Assembly: GCF_014698845.1 (NCBI RefSeq)
Contig: NZ_JACJTV010000001.1
Location: forward strand, 124,001-188,000
Direction: 5' to 3'
Source of the DNA: Coleofasciculus sp. FACHB-1120
Lineage (GTDB): Bacteria > Cyanobacteriota > Cyanobacteriia > Cyanobacteriales > FACHB-T130
DNA: 64,000 bases
Shown here: positions 45,353 to 54,645 of the stretch, in pieces
Layout of the letters: each line of letters begins with the position of its first letter
How positions within the stretch are numbered: position 1 is the stretch's first letter
Translations under genes and position numbers: made by a program
Notes under the pieces: generated by a model
The model's input: only the letters and a program-made list of their open reading frames with translations
Database searches by the model: none
What the model was told of the DNA's origin: nothing

Positions 45353-46159
45353 TTACCGCGCCTGAGCTTTCCGACGGCTTCCTCCCGAACCTGTCAACCC
45401 CAGCGCCGCAATGCTAAGGTAGCCAATCGCTAAGAGTAAACTGCTCAGTCCATTCCGGATACCCGTCTTCCAAAGCTCGCCTTGAGCTTGTTTTTGGGCT
45501 TCTAGTTTGCCGCCTCGAACTTGGGTTTTAGCTGCATCGACTTGTGCGTTCAAAGCTTTTGGGTCTTGCTTTAACTTCTGTAATTGATCTTTGAGTGCTT
45601 GCAATCTCGCCTGTTGCTCTCCTTGGACTTGACCGCTCCTGAGTGCTTGATCTAGTTCCGAAAGCTTCTTGCTATCTTCAAGCAGGGCGGTAACTTGGGC
45701 TGACTGGCTGGCAATTTGAGTTTCAACTTGAGTGGCTCTTTGGTTAATTCGGGCGATCGCTTCCTGGTTCAGCAGACGCAAGCTATTGATGTTCAGTAAA
45801 GGAACTGGCAGCAGGAAACTCAAACCTAAAATAACAGAGAGTATCAGCGCTCCGATTCTCACTAGGTCTTCCCAACCTTTTCGAGCGATTCCAGAGTTAG
45901 AGTCAATCCAATATCCAGCGAACAGTAGCGCCAGACCTACCATTGGAATCACCCCTCTGTCAATTAGCTGCCCTGTAACGCCCTGTTGCCACTGTAGGAA
46001 GTTCAGCCGCCACTGTGGATCATCCACGCCACCGGGTCTATTTGGCGGAATTAGAAAAACCGCATAGTCAACCAGCGAGGACACAATTAGGATCACTCCG
46101 ACCAACTTAAGGATTTTGGAGGCAACGGAGGAAGGTTGACGGCTATTAGCTGCTTTCAT
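45353..46159 (-). CDS. HpsJ-like membrane protein
   Basis: A 268-residue membrane protein. Hydrophobic segments lie at about 18-36 (LVGVILIVSSLVDYAVFLI), 70-85, 97-115 and 238-255, with a long coiled coil between the third and fourth (about 125-230, heptads rich in Gln, Leu and Ala). The N-terminal half, with IPPNRPG and RGVIPMVGLALLFAGYWIDS, resembles HpsJ, a protein linked to hormogonium polysaccharide secretion in filamentous cyanobacteria. The role is inferred from resemblance alone. The glycosyltransferase downstream would fit a polysaccharide function. Confidence 0.65.
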   Translation of the reverse strand: MKAANSRQPSSVASKILKLVGVILIVSSLVDYAVFLIPPNRPGGVDDPQWRLNFLQWQQGVTGQLIDRGVIPMVGLALLFAGYWIDSNSGIARKGWEDLVRIGALILSVILGLSFLLPVPLLNINSLRLLNQEAIARINQRATQVETQIASQSAQVTALLEDSKKLSELDQALRSGQVQGEQQARLQALKDQLQKLKQDPKALNAQVDAAKTQVRGGKLEAQKQAQGELWKTGIRNGLSSLLLAIGYLSIAALGLTGSGGSRRKAQAR

Positions 46160-46786
46160 GGTTTTCGTCGTGAGTTATGAATTTTTTACTTCAAACTTAA
46201 CTGAATAACATACTGAGTGACCTATCTGCCTACCGGAGAATTACTCATTTATCAAGGTTTAGAAGACTCAGTAAAGGGGGAAAGTCTTCCCAATTCACCC
46301 GTTGGCTTCAGGGCAGTTAACCCAGAGGACTCCGGCTCAGTTGTTGTCGGTACGCGGTGATTCTCTTCAGTTTAAAGCCGCTGATTCTTTAGAGATTCTG
46401 TTAGCAAGTTCAACATCTTACATCAACTGGGTCTATCCGTGTTAAAAAATCACAATTTGCAACTGAAAAGATAAAATTCTGTAAGCAGGTCAATCGTTTA
46501 TGTTCATCGTCCAAAAAATTCGCGGCGAGAGAGTAAGGAACTGCTAAAAATGAGTTTTTTTGCTTATTAGCTAATAAATCCTAGCCCTTTTTTAAAAGGA
46601 GGGCTATCGTTAGTATATGATTTCCAACTCAAAGGACGCTAGGCTAAGAGAAATAATAATATTTACTGAAAGCTACTTAACAGAAAGATAAAATTTATAT
46701 GAAAATTAGGTTAACGATATCAATGTAGGGGTGACTTCCCTTACCCTTTGAGTTGGGAGGGAGAAAAGTTAAGACATCACCAGCTT
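46160..46786. other. Intergenic, 627 bases
   Basis: No coding frame is supported. One imperfect stem TAGCCCT...AGGGCTA (about 46582-46606) is visible. The length and the mixed composition near 46280-46400 leave room for a small RNA, but I see no known family. Confidence 0.35.
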
Positions 46787-47875
46787 TCAGCAAATTGCCT
46801 TCATTAACTCAATCCGATGAACTAGAATCGGTGCATCCAATCCTTTAAAACTTATGGTGTTACATAGCTGGGGGCAATCTTTGACAGCACTGGCAGCATC
46901 AGCGTCCGTGAGTACAGTTTCGGTACAAGCAATGTCGTTGCCTTGGCTTGTCGCCTGCACCCGTGCTGCTGTATTCACCGTTGTGCCGAAGTAGTCAAGC
47001 CGCTCGTTTAGGGTGACACTAATACAGGGGCCGACATCAATGCCAATTTTGAGGATAAGGCGATCTTCTGCTGTTAGTTGCAACTGTTGATTCAAAACTT
47101 CCATCTGCTGGTGCATGGCGATCGCGCTTCTCGTTGCATCAGCAGGTGCAGTGAATGCTGCCATCACCGCATCCCCAATCGTCTTGACAACCACACCATT
47201 GTGGGCATCTACTACCTGAAACAGCAGCTCGAAGTGTCGGCGTACCAGATGATAAGCCCGCGAATCTCCCCGCCTTGCGTAGAGTGCCGTTGAACCAGCC
47301 AGATCCGAAAATAAAATCGCTACCCGCCGGATCGTTAAACTCTCATTAGGCGGAATCGTCTCGCGGGGAAAAAAGTCGCGGAAAGTTTGCAGCGTCAGCA
47401 TCTGGTGTCCGGAAACTACCCCATATTGAGCATCGACTTTAGCGCGGAAATCCGGATCGTCCGCGTCCCTTTCCAGGCGGCGCAATCGTTCGTCAATACT
47501 AAACGTAATCCGCACCTGCTCATCAGCATCAGTAGCATGGACAATGTGACACTGTGGGCAGGTATGGTTTGTCCGCAAATCGTACAGACTTTTCGGATTG
47601 AAGTCGATGCCCCGACACATGGGGCATTGAATGTCCCAGTTGAGAGATAGGATGCCTTCTTTCAAGGCGGTGACTAAAACTCGCAGCGCCTCCCGTTCGC
47701 TTAAGTGCAATCGTTCGGCAATTCGGCGGGGGTTAGCATGGTAGAGTTCTCGGCTGTCGCTTTCCTGCAAAAATGCTGTCAGATGTTGCCGTACTGCTGG
47801 TTTAACCCCATAAGCTTCCAATGCAGCGACAGCTTTGGCGATCGCGCTTTGGCGTCTAGGAAAAAAGTTAAGCAC
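46787..47875 (-). CDS. Class III nucleotidyl cyclase with N-terminal HTH and zinc ribbon
   Basis: A 362-residue soluble protein with an unusual layout. A winged-helix-like segment (about 45-75, RRIAERLHLSEREALRVLVTALKEG) is followed by a zinc ribbon with C84, C87, C106 and C109, a linker, then a cyclase domain (about 183-355). Metal Asp residues are D191 (FSDLAGST) and D235 (TIGDAVMAAF), and K231 sits at the purine-selecting position; LDYFGTTVNTAARV follows. The start is a GTG at 47875 behind AGAGGA. It may be regulated by or bind nucleic acid, which is an inference from the N-terminus. It is divergent from dnaG. Confidence 0.88.
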   Translation of the reverse strand: MLNFFPRRQSAIAKAVAALEAYGVKPAVRQHLTAFLQESDSRELYHANPRRIAERLHLSEREALRVLVTALKEGILSLNWDIQCPMCRGIDFNPKSLYDLRTNHTCPQCHIVHATDADEQVRITFSIDERLRRLERDADDPDFRAKVDAQYGVVSGHQMLTLQTFRDFFPRETIPPNESLTIRRVAILFSDLAGSTALYARRGDSRAYHLVRRHFELLFQVVDAHNGVVVKTIGDAVMAAFTAPADATRSAIAMHQQMEVLNQQLQLTAEDRLILKIGIDVGPCISVTLNERLDYFGTTVNTAARVQATSQGNDIACTETVLTDADAASAVKDCPQLCNTISFKGLDAPILVHRIELMKAIC

Positions 47876-48102
47876 TGCCCGGTTTATCCTCTATATCGCT
47901 AGGTTGATTGAGAATTTTGGTAGCGTGCGACCCTGAGTGTAATCCCAATACAATGATGATTAGCGATTCAGTTTTAGCAAGACGAATGGGTGCCAAGAGT
48001 TTTCTTAGTACCAGCTTAGAACATTACTAGGAAGACCCCTTTGTCTTTGTTTAGAAAAAAACACCAATCACGATTGGTTCTCTCGATACAAAAAACTAAG
48101 CT

Positions 48103-50112
48103 GTGCAAATTCCCCGGCTGCATCCAGACACGATTGAGGAAGTAAAGCAACGGGCTGACATTGTAGATGTCATCTCGGAATACGTCCTATTGCGGAAGCA
48201 GGGCAAAGATTTGGTGGGTTTGTGCCCTTTTCATGAGGAAAAAAGCCCTAGTTTTAGCGTCAGTCCCAGCAAGCAGATGTATTACTGCTTTGGTTGTCAA
48301 GCTGGGGGAAATGTAATTACATTCCTCAAGGAACACTCTAAGCGCTCTTTAGGCGAAGTCGTACTGGATTTGGCGCGGCGCTACCAAGTGCCAGTGCAGA
48401 TGCTGGAGCCAGAACAACGACAGGAATTGCAGCGCCAAATTACGCTGCGAGAGCAGCTGCATGAGATTTTGGCAGTGACTGAAAGCTTTTATCAGCACGC
48501 CCTCCGGCAAGCTCAAGGAGAGGTGGCTCTAGAATATTTACGCTCAAAGCGGGAACTCTCACAAGAAACTATCCAACAATTTCATCTAGGCTATGCACCG
48601 GCGGGTTGGGAAACCCTCTACCGCTACTTGGTGGAACAGAAACACTTCCCGGTGCAGTTGGTAGAACAAGCGGGGTTGATTGTTCCTCGGAAGACGGGCG
48701 GCGGTTATTATGACAGATTCCGCGATCGCTTGATGATTCCGATCCACGACAGTCAAGGGCGCGTCATTGCCTTTGGCGGTAGAACCTTGGGGGATGAGCA
48801 ACCCAAGTATCTCAACTCCCCCGAAACTGAGTTATTTCATAAAGGCAAAACTTTATTTGCTTTGGATAAAGCTCGTGACGCGATTGGCAAGCAGGATCAA
48901 GCCGTCGTGGTAGAGGGATATTTTGATGCGATCGCTCTCCATGCAGCAGGCATTTCCAACGTCGTCGCTTCTCTTGGCACCGCCCTCAGCTTAGAACAAG
49001 TGCGGCTGCTGCTGCGATACACCGAATCCAAGCAGATTATCTTCAACTTCGACGCCGACGCCGCTGGGACAAAAGCAACTCAACGAGCGATTGGAGAAAT
49101 TGCCAATCTCGCTTACCAAGGACAAGTTAATCTCCGAATTCTCAACCTTCCAGATGGGAAAGATGCTGATGAATTTATCCGCAAAGGCGGCACTCAAACC
49201 TATCGGGAACTACTGCTCAACGCCCCGCTGTGGCTTGATTGGCAGATTCAGCAAATCTTAATCGGCAAAAACCTCAAACAAGCAGATCAATTTCAGCAAG
49301 TTACAGGAGAATTGGTGAAGTTACTCAACAATCTCACCAACGACGATCAAATTACTTACTACATCAATCACTGTGCGGAAATCCTGAGTCAGGGCGATTC
49401 TCGGCGGGTGGGGTTGTTATCAGATAATCTTCTCAATAAAGTTGTTCGTCACTGGGAAGAACTCCTCAATCAAGATAATTCCCTACAAGTGCCGCTGCTA
49501 ATTAACAATCTTCTTAAGCAGAGTCAGCCCAAACAGAATAAACGTTCCCAGTCGCGCCGTACTGGTAGCAATAATAAACGCCAACAGCCAGTTGTATCGG
49601 GTTCTTCGGAACGCAGTCTTTTAGAACGAGCCGAAGCTTTACTTCTGCGCTTTTATATCCATTGCCCCGAATATCGGCAGGCGGTTATTGATGTGCTAGA
49701 AGAACGAGATTTGTTCTTTAGCCTTCCCTACTACCGATTTTTATGGCTAAAAATTTTAGATATACAAAGAAATTCTGAGGCGTCTACAGTAGAAGCGTCA
49801 GAACTGATATCTTCCCTCCAAAACTTGTTAATTGAGTTTCCTGACGATTTGGCTCAAGTTTCTCCGCTGTTTCATCTCGACGAAAATACACAGCAAGATA
49901 TTCTCTCTCCTGAATTGATTAAAGCAGCCGCCGCTTGTATGGAACGGGTAATGTGTGAAAACATCGCCCGCCGCTTTTTGGAACTCTGGAAAAACCCCGA
50001 TACCTCAATTGCTCCTGAAAAGCGGGAATATTATTGCCAGGAATTTTATAAGGCAAAACAGCGGATCAAAGAGCTAGATGGGCAACTGCAATTTTCGTAT
50101 TTTTATCGTTAA
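48103..50112 (+). CDS. dnaG: DNA primase
   Basis: The primase that makes RNA primers at the replication fork. The CHC2 zinc finger uses C41, H44, C62 and C65 (CPFHEEKSPSFSV, YYCFGC). The TOPRIM core includes VVVEGYFDAIALH and the DFDADAAG-like FNFDADAAG. The C-terminal DnaB-binding region (about 500-669) is divergent, as usual in cyanobacteria, with a basic Gln/Asn-rich linker (about 470-505). The start is GTG at 48103, giving MQIPRLHPDTIEEVK, the normal N-terminus. It stands as a single gene. Confidence 0.97.
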   Translation: MQIPRLHPDTIEEVKQRADIVDVISEYVLLRKQGKDLVGLCPFHEEKSPSFSVSPSKQMYYCFGCQAGGNVITFLKEHSKRSLGEVVLDLARRYQVPVQMLEPEQRQELQRQITLREQLHEILAVTESFYQHALRQAQGEVALEYLRSKRELSQETIQQFHLGYAPAGWETLYRYLVEQKHFPVQLVEQAGLIVPRKTGGGYYDRFRDRLMIPIHDSQGRVIAFGGRTLGDEQPKYLNSPETELFHKGKTLFALDKARDAIGKQDQAVVVEGYFDAIALHAAGISNVVASLGTALSLEQVRLLLRYTESKQIIFNFDADAAGTKATQRAIGEIANLAYQGQVNLRILNLPDGKDADEFIRKGGTQTYRELLLNAPLWLDWQIQQILIGKNLKQADQFQQVTGELVKLLNNLTNDDQITYYINHCAEILSQGDSRRVGLLSDNLLNKVVRHWEELLNQDNSLQVPLLINNLLKQSQPKQNKRSQSRRTGSNNKRQQPVVSGSSERSLLERAEALLLRFYIHCPEYRQAVIDVLEERDLFFSLPYYRFLWLKILDIQRNSEASTVEASELISSLQNLLIEFPDDLAQVSPLFHLDENTQQDILSPELIKAAAACMERVMCENIARRFLELWKNPDTSIAPEKREYYCQEFYKAKQRIKELDGQLQFSYFYR

Positions 50113-50181
50113 GCCATCCATACATCTCAGTTATCGTGGTTCTCCTTTGAGTGCAATATACACTTGGAACCTCACCCCCAA

Positions 50182-50205
50182 CCCCTCTCCGTTCACGGAG
50201 AGGGG
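50182..50205. repeat. Hairpin repeat after dnaG
   Basis: A perfect 11-base stem CCCCTCTCCGT / ACGGAGAGGGG with a two-base loop, preceded by ACCTCACCCCCAA. Stems of this CCCCTCTCC...GGAGAGGGG type are dispersed in many cyanobacterial genomes. It may serve as the dnaG terminator. Confidence 0.6.
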
Positions 50206-50360
50206 GGAATATTGAACCCAGAGGGGTTCACGGGGTAGAGCAGGGGTAGTGCAAACGGCAGCGCGAGAGTATCAAACTCAAACAGTATCAGGAGGAGTTT
50301 GCCCAATGGATGATTTGGCAGATGGCGTAGCGGGTATTGTCAGCTTAACGGTTCTAGGAA

Positions 50361-51602
50361 TTAAGCCTTGAAGACGATCGCTGGATCGACGCGAGTGACC
50401 TTTTGGATGGCAAAGATGGCAGAACCGACGCACATGATAACCGTAATTCCCAAGGCAGCGATCGCAGTCGCTGGTGTGATTAAAATGATGATTCCCTGAC
50501 TGGAAAATGTCCAGGCTACCACTCCTAAGCAAAGAACCATGCTGGGAATATAGCCTAGAATTGCCATCCACAGCGCCTGCTCGATGATTGCACAGTAGAT
50601 AACCCAATCGGATGCGCCCATCGCTTTGAGGGTGCCAAATTCTTTGATGTGATCGGATACTGAGGAGTAGAGGATCTGACCGACAACGATCGCCCCAACA
50701 ATGATACCCACCGCTGCACCAAGACCCAGAAGGAACCCAATTCCAGTTCGCTTTTGCCAGTAAGTCTGAGTCATTTCAATCATTTCGGCGTGAGTGTACG
50801 CACGGGTATCGGGTAAGGCGGCTTCTAGTCTTTGTTTAAGTACCTCTAAATCCTGACCCGGCTTGGCTTGAATCAAGACATAAGTGATGGGGTCTGATGC
50901 GGCTAACGGTTTGGGTACAGAAGTAGCAGTGGGATCGAGCTTCTCATAAGTGTTCGTACATTGGATTCCCCTCGATCCCGATTGCAATCGGCAAGACAAA
51001 TTAGAAGTTTGACCAGAATTTAAGTAAGCGTTGGCACTCTCTAAGGAGGTAAACATATAAGCATTCGATGCTATTGAGCGATTTCTTTGGGTGAAGCCAA
51101 CTAACCGTGCCGGTAAAGTACCTACTTGAGCAACATCACCGATTTTTCGTACCTTTAAGGCATCTAGGTTCGTTACATCCACCATTACGGTGTAAGGTTC
51201 TTTTAGGGCACTCACACTTCCTTGGGTGATATTTGTTGGTACAAACAATTGCCCATTTGGGTTAAATCCGATGACTCTGACTGGAGCAATCTCATTTGAA
51301 GCGTGACGCCATACGGAACCCCTAGCAATGAGTGCTTCGGCTCGCTCTACGCCTGCCACCTCTTGAGCCAGAACGACGTGCGCTTGGGGGATTGGCAACG
51401 TCAAGTCAAGGTACACCATACTCTTGGATGCCACCCAAATATCGGCTTGGGAATTGTCAATTAATTTAGCAGCGGAGCGACTAAAGCCATTGAAGATACC
51501 CGTTTGAATTGTTACTAGGCTAACGGCAAACATAATCCCTGCCTGAGCCACAAGTAAACGAGGAATGTCTTCGAGCAAGTGCTTCCGAGCTAGTGAAACC
51601 AT
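50361..51602 (-). CDS. DevC-like ABC exporter permease
   Basis: A permease of the MacB/DevC type. From the ATG at 51602: MVSLARKHLLEDIPRLLV, first membrane helix (about 20-40), a large extracytoplasmic domain (about 45-265), then three helices near the C-terminus (LGAAVGIIVGAIVVGQILY and two more) with the FtsX-like FGTLKAMGASDWVIY. A TTG twelve codons upstream is not favoured. DevC in heterocyst formers works with DevA (ATPase) and DevB (fusion protein) to export glycolipids. The ATPase gene is divergent and adjacent; no DevB gene is in the window. Confidence 0.88.
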   Translation of the reverse strand: MVSLARKHLLEDIPRLLVAQAGIMFAVSLVTIQTGIFNGFSRSAAKLIDNSQADIWVASKSMVYLDLTLPIPQAHVVLAQEVAGVERAEALIARGSVWRHASNEIAPVRVIGFNPNGQLFVPTNITQGSVSALKEPYTVMVDVTNLDALKVRKIGDVAQVGTLPARLVGFTQRNRSIASNAYMFTSLESANAYLNSGQTSNLSCRLQSGSRGIQCTNTYEKLDPTATSVPKPLAASDPITYVLIQAKPGQDLEVLKQRLEAALPDTRAYTHAEMIEMTQTYWQKRTGIGFLLGLGAAVGIIVGAIVVGQILYSSVSDHIKEFGTLKAMGASDWVIYCAIIEQALWMAILGYIPSMVLCLGVVAWTFSSQGIIILITPATAIAALGITVIMCVGSAIFAIQKVTRVDPAIVFKA

Positions 51603-51662
51603 AAAAAAAGATTGACGATTACCTGCAAGTTTGACCAAAAGTTAGGCTAAAGACTTAAACGG

Positions 51663-52424
51663 ATGAGTGCTTCTCAAATTAACTCTACTGTGTTTAAAAA
51701 GAGCCGAAGCCAGGATGATTCTACCGCAAGAGAATTTAATAATCGTCAAATGGGAGAGATTGTTGCCAAAGGGGTAGAGATGGCATTTCCATCAGGGCGA
51801 CAGTCTTATCAAGTTCTTAAAGGGATTAACTTAGAAATCTGTAGGGGCGATATCCAACTCTTGATGGGGCCGTCTGGATCGGGAAAAACTACCCTGCTGT
51901 CAATCTTAGCTGGGCTGCTGACACCCTCTGCTGGAAAGGTGTACTTACTCGGAGACGAGATTACAGGAATGTCTAGGGCAAAGCTAGCACGGTTCCGACT
52001 ACACAATATTGGCTTTATTTTTCAGGGTTTCAACTTGTTTCCAGCACTAACAGCATCTGAAAATATTGAAATCGTGCTGAATGTTAAAGGCATCCGGGAT
52101 AGGGTAGCCCGACAGCAAGCAAAAGTTTTGTTGGAACAGGTGGGATTAGGAGATAAAGCGAATCAAAAGCCGGGTGATTTGTCCGGAGGACAAAAACAGC
52201 GGGTGGCGATCGCGCGGGCTTTAGCAGGCAATCCCCAATTGATTATGGCAGATGAGCCAACTGCTGCCTTAGACTCCCATAGTGGGCATACTGTGATTGA
52301 GCTACTGCGCCAGCTAGCGAAGGAAGGCGGTTGCACGGTGCTGATGGTGACGCACGATCCTCGAATTGTCGATGTAGCTGACCGAGTCGCTTATCTCGAA
52401 GATGGAGTTCTCAAGAGAGAATAG
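51663..52424 (+). CDS. DevA-like ABC exporter ATP-binding protein
   Basis: A 253-residue ATPase of the MacB/LolD/DevA type. Walker A is GPSGSGKTT, the Q-loop FIFQGFNLFPAL, signature LSGGQKQRVAIARAL, Walker B LIMADEPTAALD and the H-loop VTHD. Residues 1-37 are an unusual polar extension before the conserved start (EIVAKGVEMAFPSG). It diverges from the permease gene, whose start is 60 bases away, so both promoters overlap. Its stop is 17 bases from the stop of the CerR-like gene, on the opposite strand. Confidence 0.92.
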   Translation: MSASQINSTVFKKSRSQDDSTAREFNNRQMGEIVAKGVEMAFPSGRQSYQVLKGINLEICRGDIQLLMGPSGSGKTTLLSILAGLLTPSAGKVYLLGDEITGMSRAKLARFRLHNIGFIFQGFNLFPALTASENIEIVLNVKGIRDRVARQQAKVLLEQVGLGDKANQKPGDLSGGQKQRVAIARALAGNPQLIMADEPTAALDSHSGHTVIELLRQLAKEGGCTVLMVTHDPRIVDVADRVAYLEDGVLKRE

Positions 52425-52441
52425 TGCAAATCGTGCAACAT

Positions 52442-53413
52442 TCACGATGCGGCTTGCATGATTCGGACAATCTCACGCAAGGTTTCTGATGCTGAGCGAG
52501 GATGCCAACCAAGTTCCTGAAAGGCTTTGGTAGCATCCACCCGGACGCAGCGGTCGTAAATGTAGTGAACGCGCTCCCGACTGAGGGGTGGCTGCCATTT
52601 GAGCAGGCGTCCGACTGGATCGAGTAAGTTTCCCAAAAATCTCACGACGAGCTTAGGAGCTTCGGCGGGGGCTGGAATACGGGTTTCCTGGCTGAAAATC
52701 TCAAACATTTCGCGGGTAGTTAGCTCACCAGCAGAAATAATGTAGTGTTCTCCAGGTTTGCTTTTTGCTGCTGCTAGAATCATCGCCGCAGCTAAGTCAT
52801 CCACATGGACAATGCCGGTAATGCGATCGCCTCCTGCCCACAGCTTTAGCCGTCCTTTGATAAATTGCTGCATCACGGGGCCAAAATGGGGATCGTCCGC
52901 CCCAAAAATCCCGGAAGGCAGAAGACTAACAACCGGAAGCCCTTGCGCCGCAAATCGATCCACCCATTCTTGTGCTTGGTATTTAGTGCGATCGTAGGCA
53001 GAGGAAAAGTTAGTCTGTGTCCGCTTAAAAGTTTCATTTACAAGTTTGCCCCCCGTATCGCCAAACACGCCAATCGTGCTGCAATAAACCACTTTAGAGA
53101 CACCAGCGGCTTGAGCAGTTTCTAACACGCAGCGAGTTCCTTCCACATTCACCCGCTCCATTTCTGCTTCATCGACGATGCCCAGTTCTACATAAGCCGC
53201 CGTGTGGAAAACTGTATCTACCCCAGTCATTGCCGAACGCATGGCATCCCGGTCGGTAATATCTCCGTAAACCAACTGCACGTTGCAATTAGAAAGACGC
53301 GCTAGATTGCTTGATTTTCGGACTAGCCCTACCACCAAGTCGCCCTGCTGCTCTAAAGCCCGCACTAAGTGAGAACCTGTAAATCCACTGGCTCCAGTAA
53401 CTAGCGCCTTCAT
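52442..53413 (-). CDS. NAD-dependent epimerase/reductase, CerR-like
   Basis: A 323-residue extended short-chain dehydrogenase. The nucleotide loop TGASGFTGSHL is at 6-16, the acidic strand end and DITDRDAM follow, and the catalytic pair is YDRTK with upstream STIGVFG. The family includes HpnA-type sterol-like reductases and CerR, which reduces the 3-keto group of bacterial ceramide. Its ATG overlaps the stop of the GNAT-like gene by 4 bases, so translation is coupled. It is the last gene of the five-gene operon. CerR function is inferred from neighbours; a sugar substrate remains possible. Confidence 0.85.
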   Translation of the reverse strand: MKALVTGASGFTGSHLVRALEQQGDLVVGLVRKSSNLARLSNCNVQLVYGDITDRDAMRSAMTGVDTVFHTAAYVELGIVDEAEMERVNVEGTRCVLETAQAAGVSKVVYCSTIGVFGDTGGKLVNETFKRTQTNFSSAYDRTKYQAQEWVDRFAAQGLPVVSLLPSGIFGADDPHFGPVMQQFIKGRLKLWAGGDRITGIVHVDDLAAAMILAAAKSKPGEHYIISAGELTTREMFEIFSQETRIPAPAEAPKLVVRFLGNLLDPVGRLLKWQPPLSRERVHYIYDRCVRVDATKAFQELGWHPRSASETLREIVRIMQAAS

Positions 53414-54561
53414 AATGCTTTTTCATAAATGCGGTAAGTTTTATAAATCTTGCCCCCCGCTGCTTCAATTAGCTTCCGGGAGGGAAAATTATCTTCATAG
53501 ACCCAGGAAAGTTCCGCTTGCTTATAGGGTTTCCCTTTTTGAATTCCCCCTTGCATTCCCAAATAAATCAAGGCGAGAGGCACCATTTTTCGGCGATACT
53601 CCGGCAGCGAACAAATGGCAATTACTCGCCCTCGGTCAATTTGACGGCGATACCAAAGGAACTTAAGAATCCCCAGCCAATTTAACTTTCCATTGACGTG
53701 TTTTAGAGGAATATTATAGTCGGGTAATCCCATCCAAAACCCAATCATTTCCCCGTTATATTCGGCGATGGGAAAGACATCCGGATCTACTAAAGTCTGT
53801 AGTTCCTTCGCTTCTTCTAAAAATTCTTCCTGGCTGCGCGGGGTTGAACTCCAGTTATTAGCGAAAGCGCGGTTAAAAAGATGATAAAGGCTGATACAAT
53901 CTTGTTCAAATCCTTCTCCTTTCGTTCTTAACGGACGAAAGGTAACACCTGATTTACAAGCAATCCGATAAGCTTTCTCAAATTCTGCTGATAAGGGTTT
54001 ATCTAAAGAAAAATTATAGGCGTAAGCATCCTTAGCTTTATGCCAGCCATCTTTCTCTATAAATTCTGGATAGTAGAACGGATTATAGGGCATCATCACC
54101 ATTGGTGGCGAGTCAAATCCGTCTACTAAAAATAAACAATTATTGTGAGTTGAGAGGTCGATGGGACCCCGAACAACTGTCATCCCTTGCTCCCGCAACC
54201 AGTTGCAGGCAGTCTTAAATAAGGATTGCGCGATCGCAAAATCTTGGATGCACTCAAAAAAACCGAATAAACCAACATTTTGCCCTTCTCGCTCAATCAA
54301 CCGATGATTAACTGAGGCAACAATGCGTCCTACCGCGTGAGAACTGTTTGCTCCTTCGGATATGGCAATAAACTGTTGTAATTTCCCATACTGAAGGAAC
54401 GGATTACTAGGAGTAAACTGCTTGGCAATACTGCTGCGAATTGGCGCTACCCAGTGAGAGTCGTTCGCATAAACCCGCTCCGGAACATCTAGAAACATCT
54501 TGGTTTCTTCCGGAGTTGTTACCGCTCGAATTTGAACCTTTGTTGTTTGATTTTCCACCAT
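53410..54561 (-). CDS. GNAT-like acyltransferase, candidate bacterial ceramide synthase
   Basis: A 383-residue protein of two GNAT-like halves. The central block MTVVRGPIDLSTHNNCLF, then GFDSPPMVMMPYNPFYYPEFIEKDGWHKAKDAYAY, is the pattern I know from the large GNAT-like proteins of which Caulobacter bCerS is an example. The second half includes FPIAEYNGEMIGFWMGLPDYN and ends AELSWVYEDNFPSRKLIEAAGGKIYKTYRIYEK, the typical end of the fold. bCerS N-acylates 3-ketosphinganine. No membrane segment is seen. It lies 84 bases after the radical SAM gene and overlaps the reductase gene. The family match is by eye, so ceramide synthase activity is a hypothesis. Confidence 0.75.
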   Translation of the reverse strand: MVENQTTKVQIRAVTTPEETKMFLDVPERVYANDSHWVAPIRSSIAKQFTPSNPFLQYGKLQQFIAISEGANSSHAVGRIVASVNHRLIEREGQNVGLFGFFECIQDFAIAQSLFKTACNWLREQGMTVVRGPIDLSTHNNCLFLVDGFDSPPMVMMPYNPFYYPEFIEKDGWHKAKDAYAYNFSLDKPLSAEFEKAYRIACKSGVTFRPLRTKGEGFEQDCISLYHLFNRAFANNWSSTPRSQEEFLEEAKELQTLVDPDVFPIAEYNGEMIGFWMGLPDYNIPLKHVNGKLNWLGILKFLWYRRQIDRGRVIAICSLPEYRRKMVPLALIYLGMQGGIQKGKPYKQAELSWVYEDNFPSRKLIEAAGGKIYKTYRIYEKAL

Positions 54562-54645
54562 TTTTAGACTTATAAAAGTGTCTAATGAAACAACTTTGGT
54601 TAACTCTCCGAATCCATTGGTAAAGTCAATCCAAAATTGAATGAC

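Noticed and set aside
46160-46786. Long spacer considered for a structured RNA such as 6S RNA
   Set aside because: Only one imperfect stem is visible and no known core sequence; not enough to call an RNA gene.
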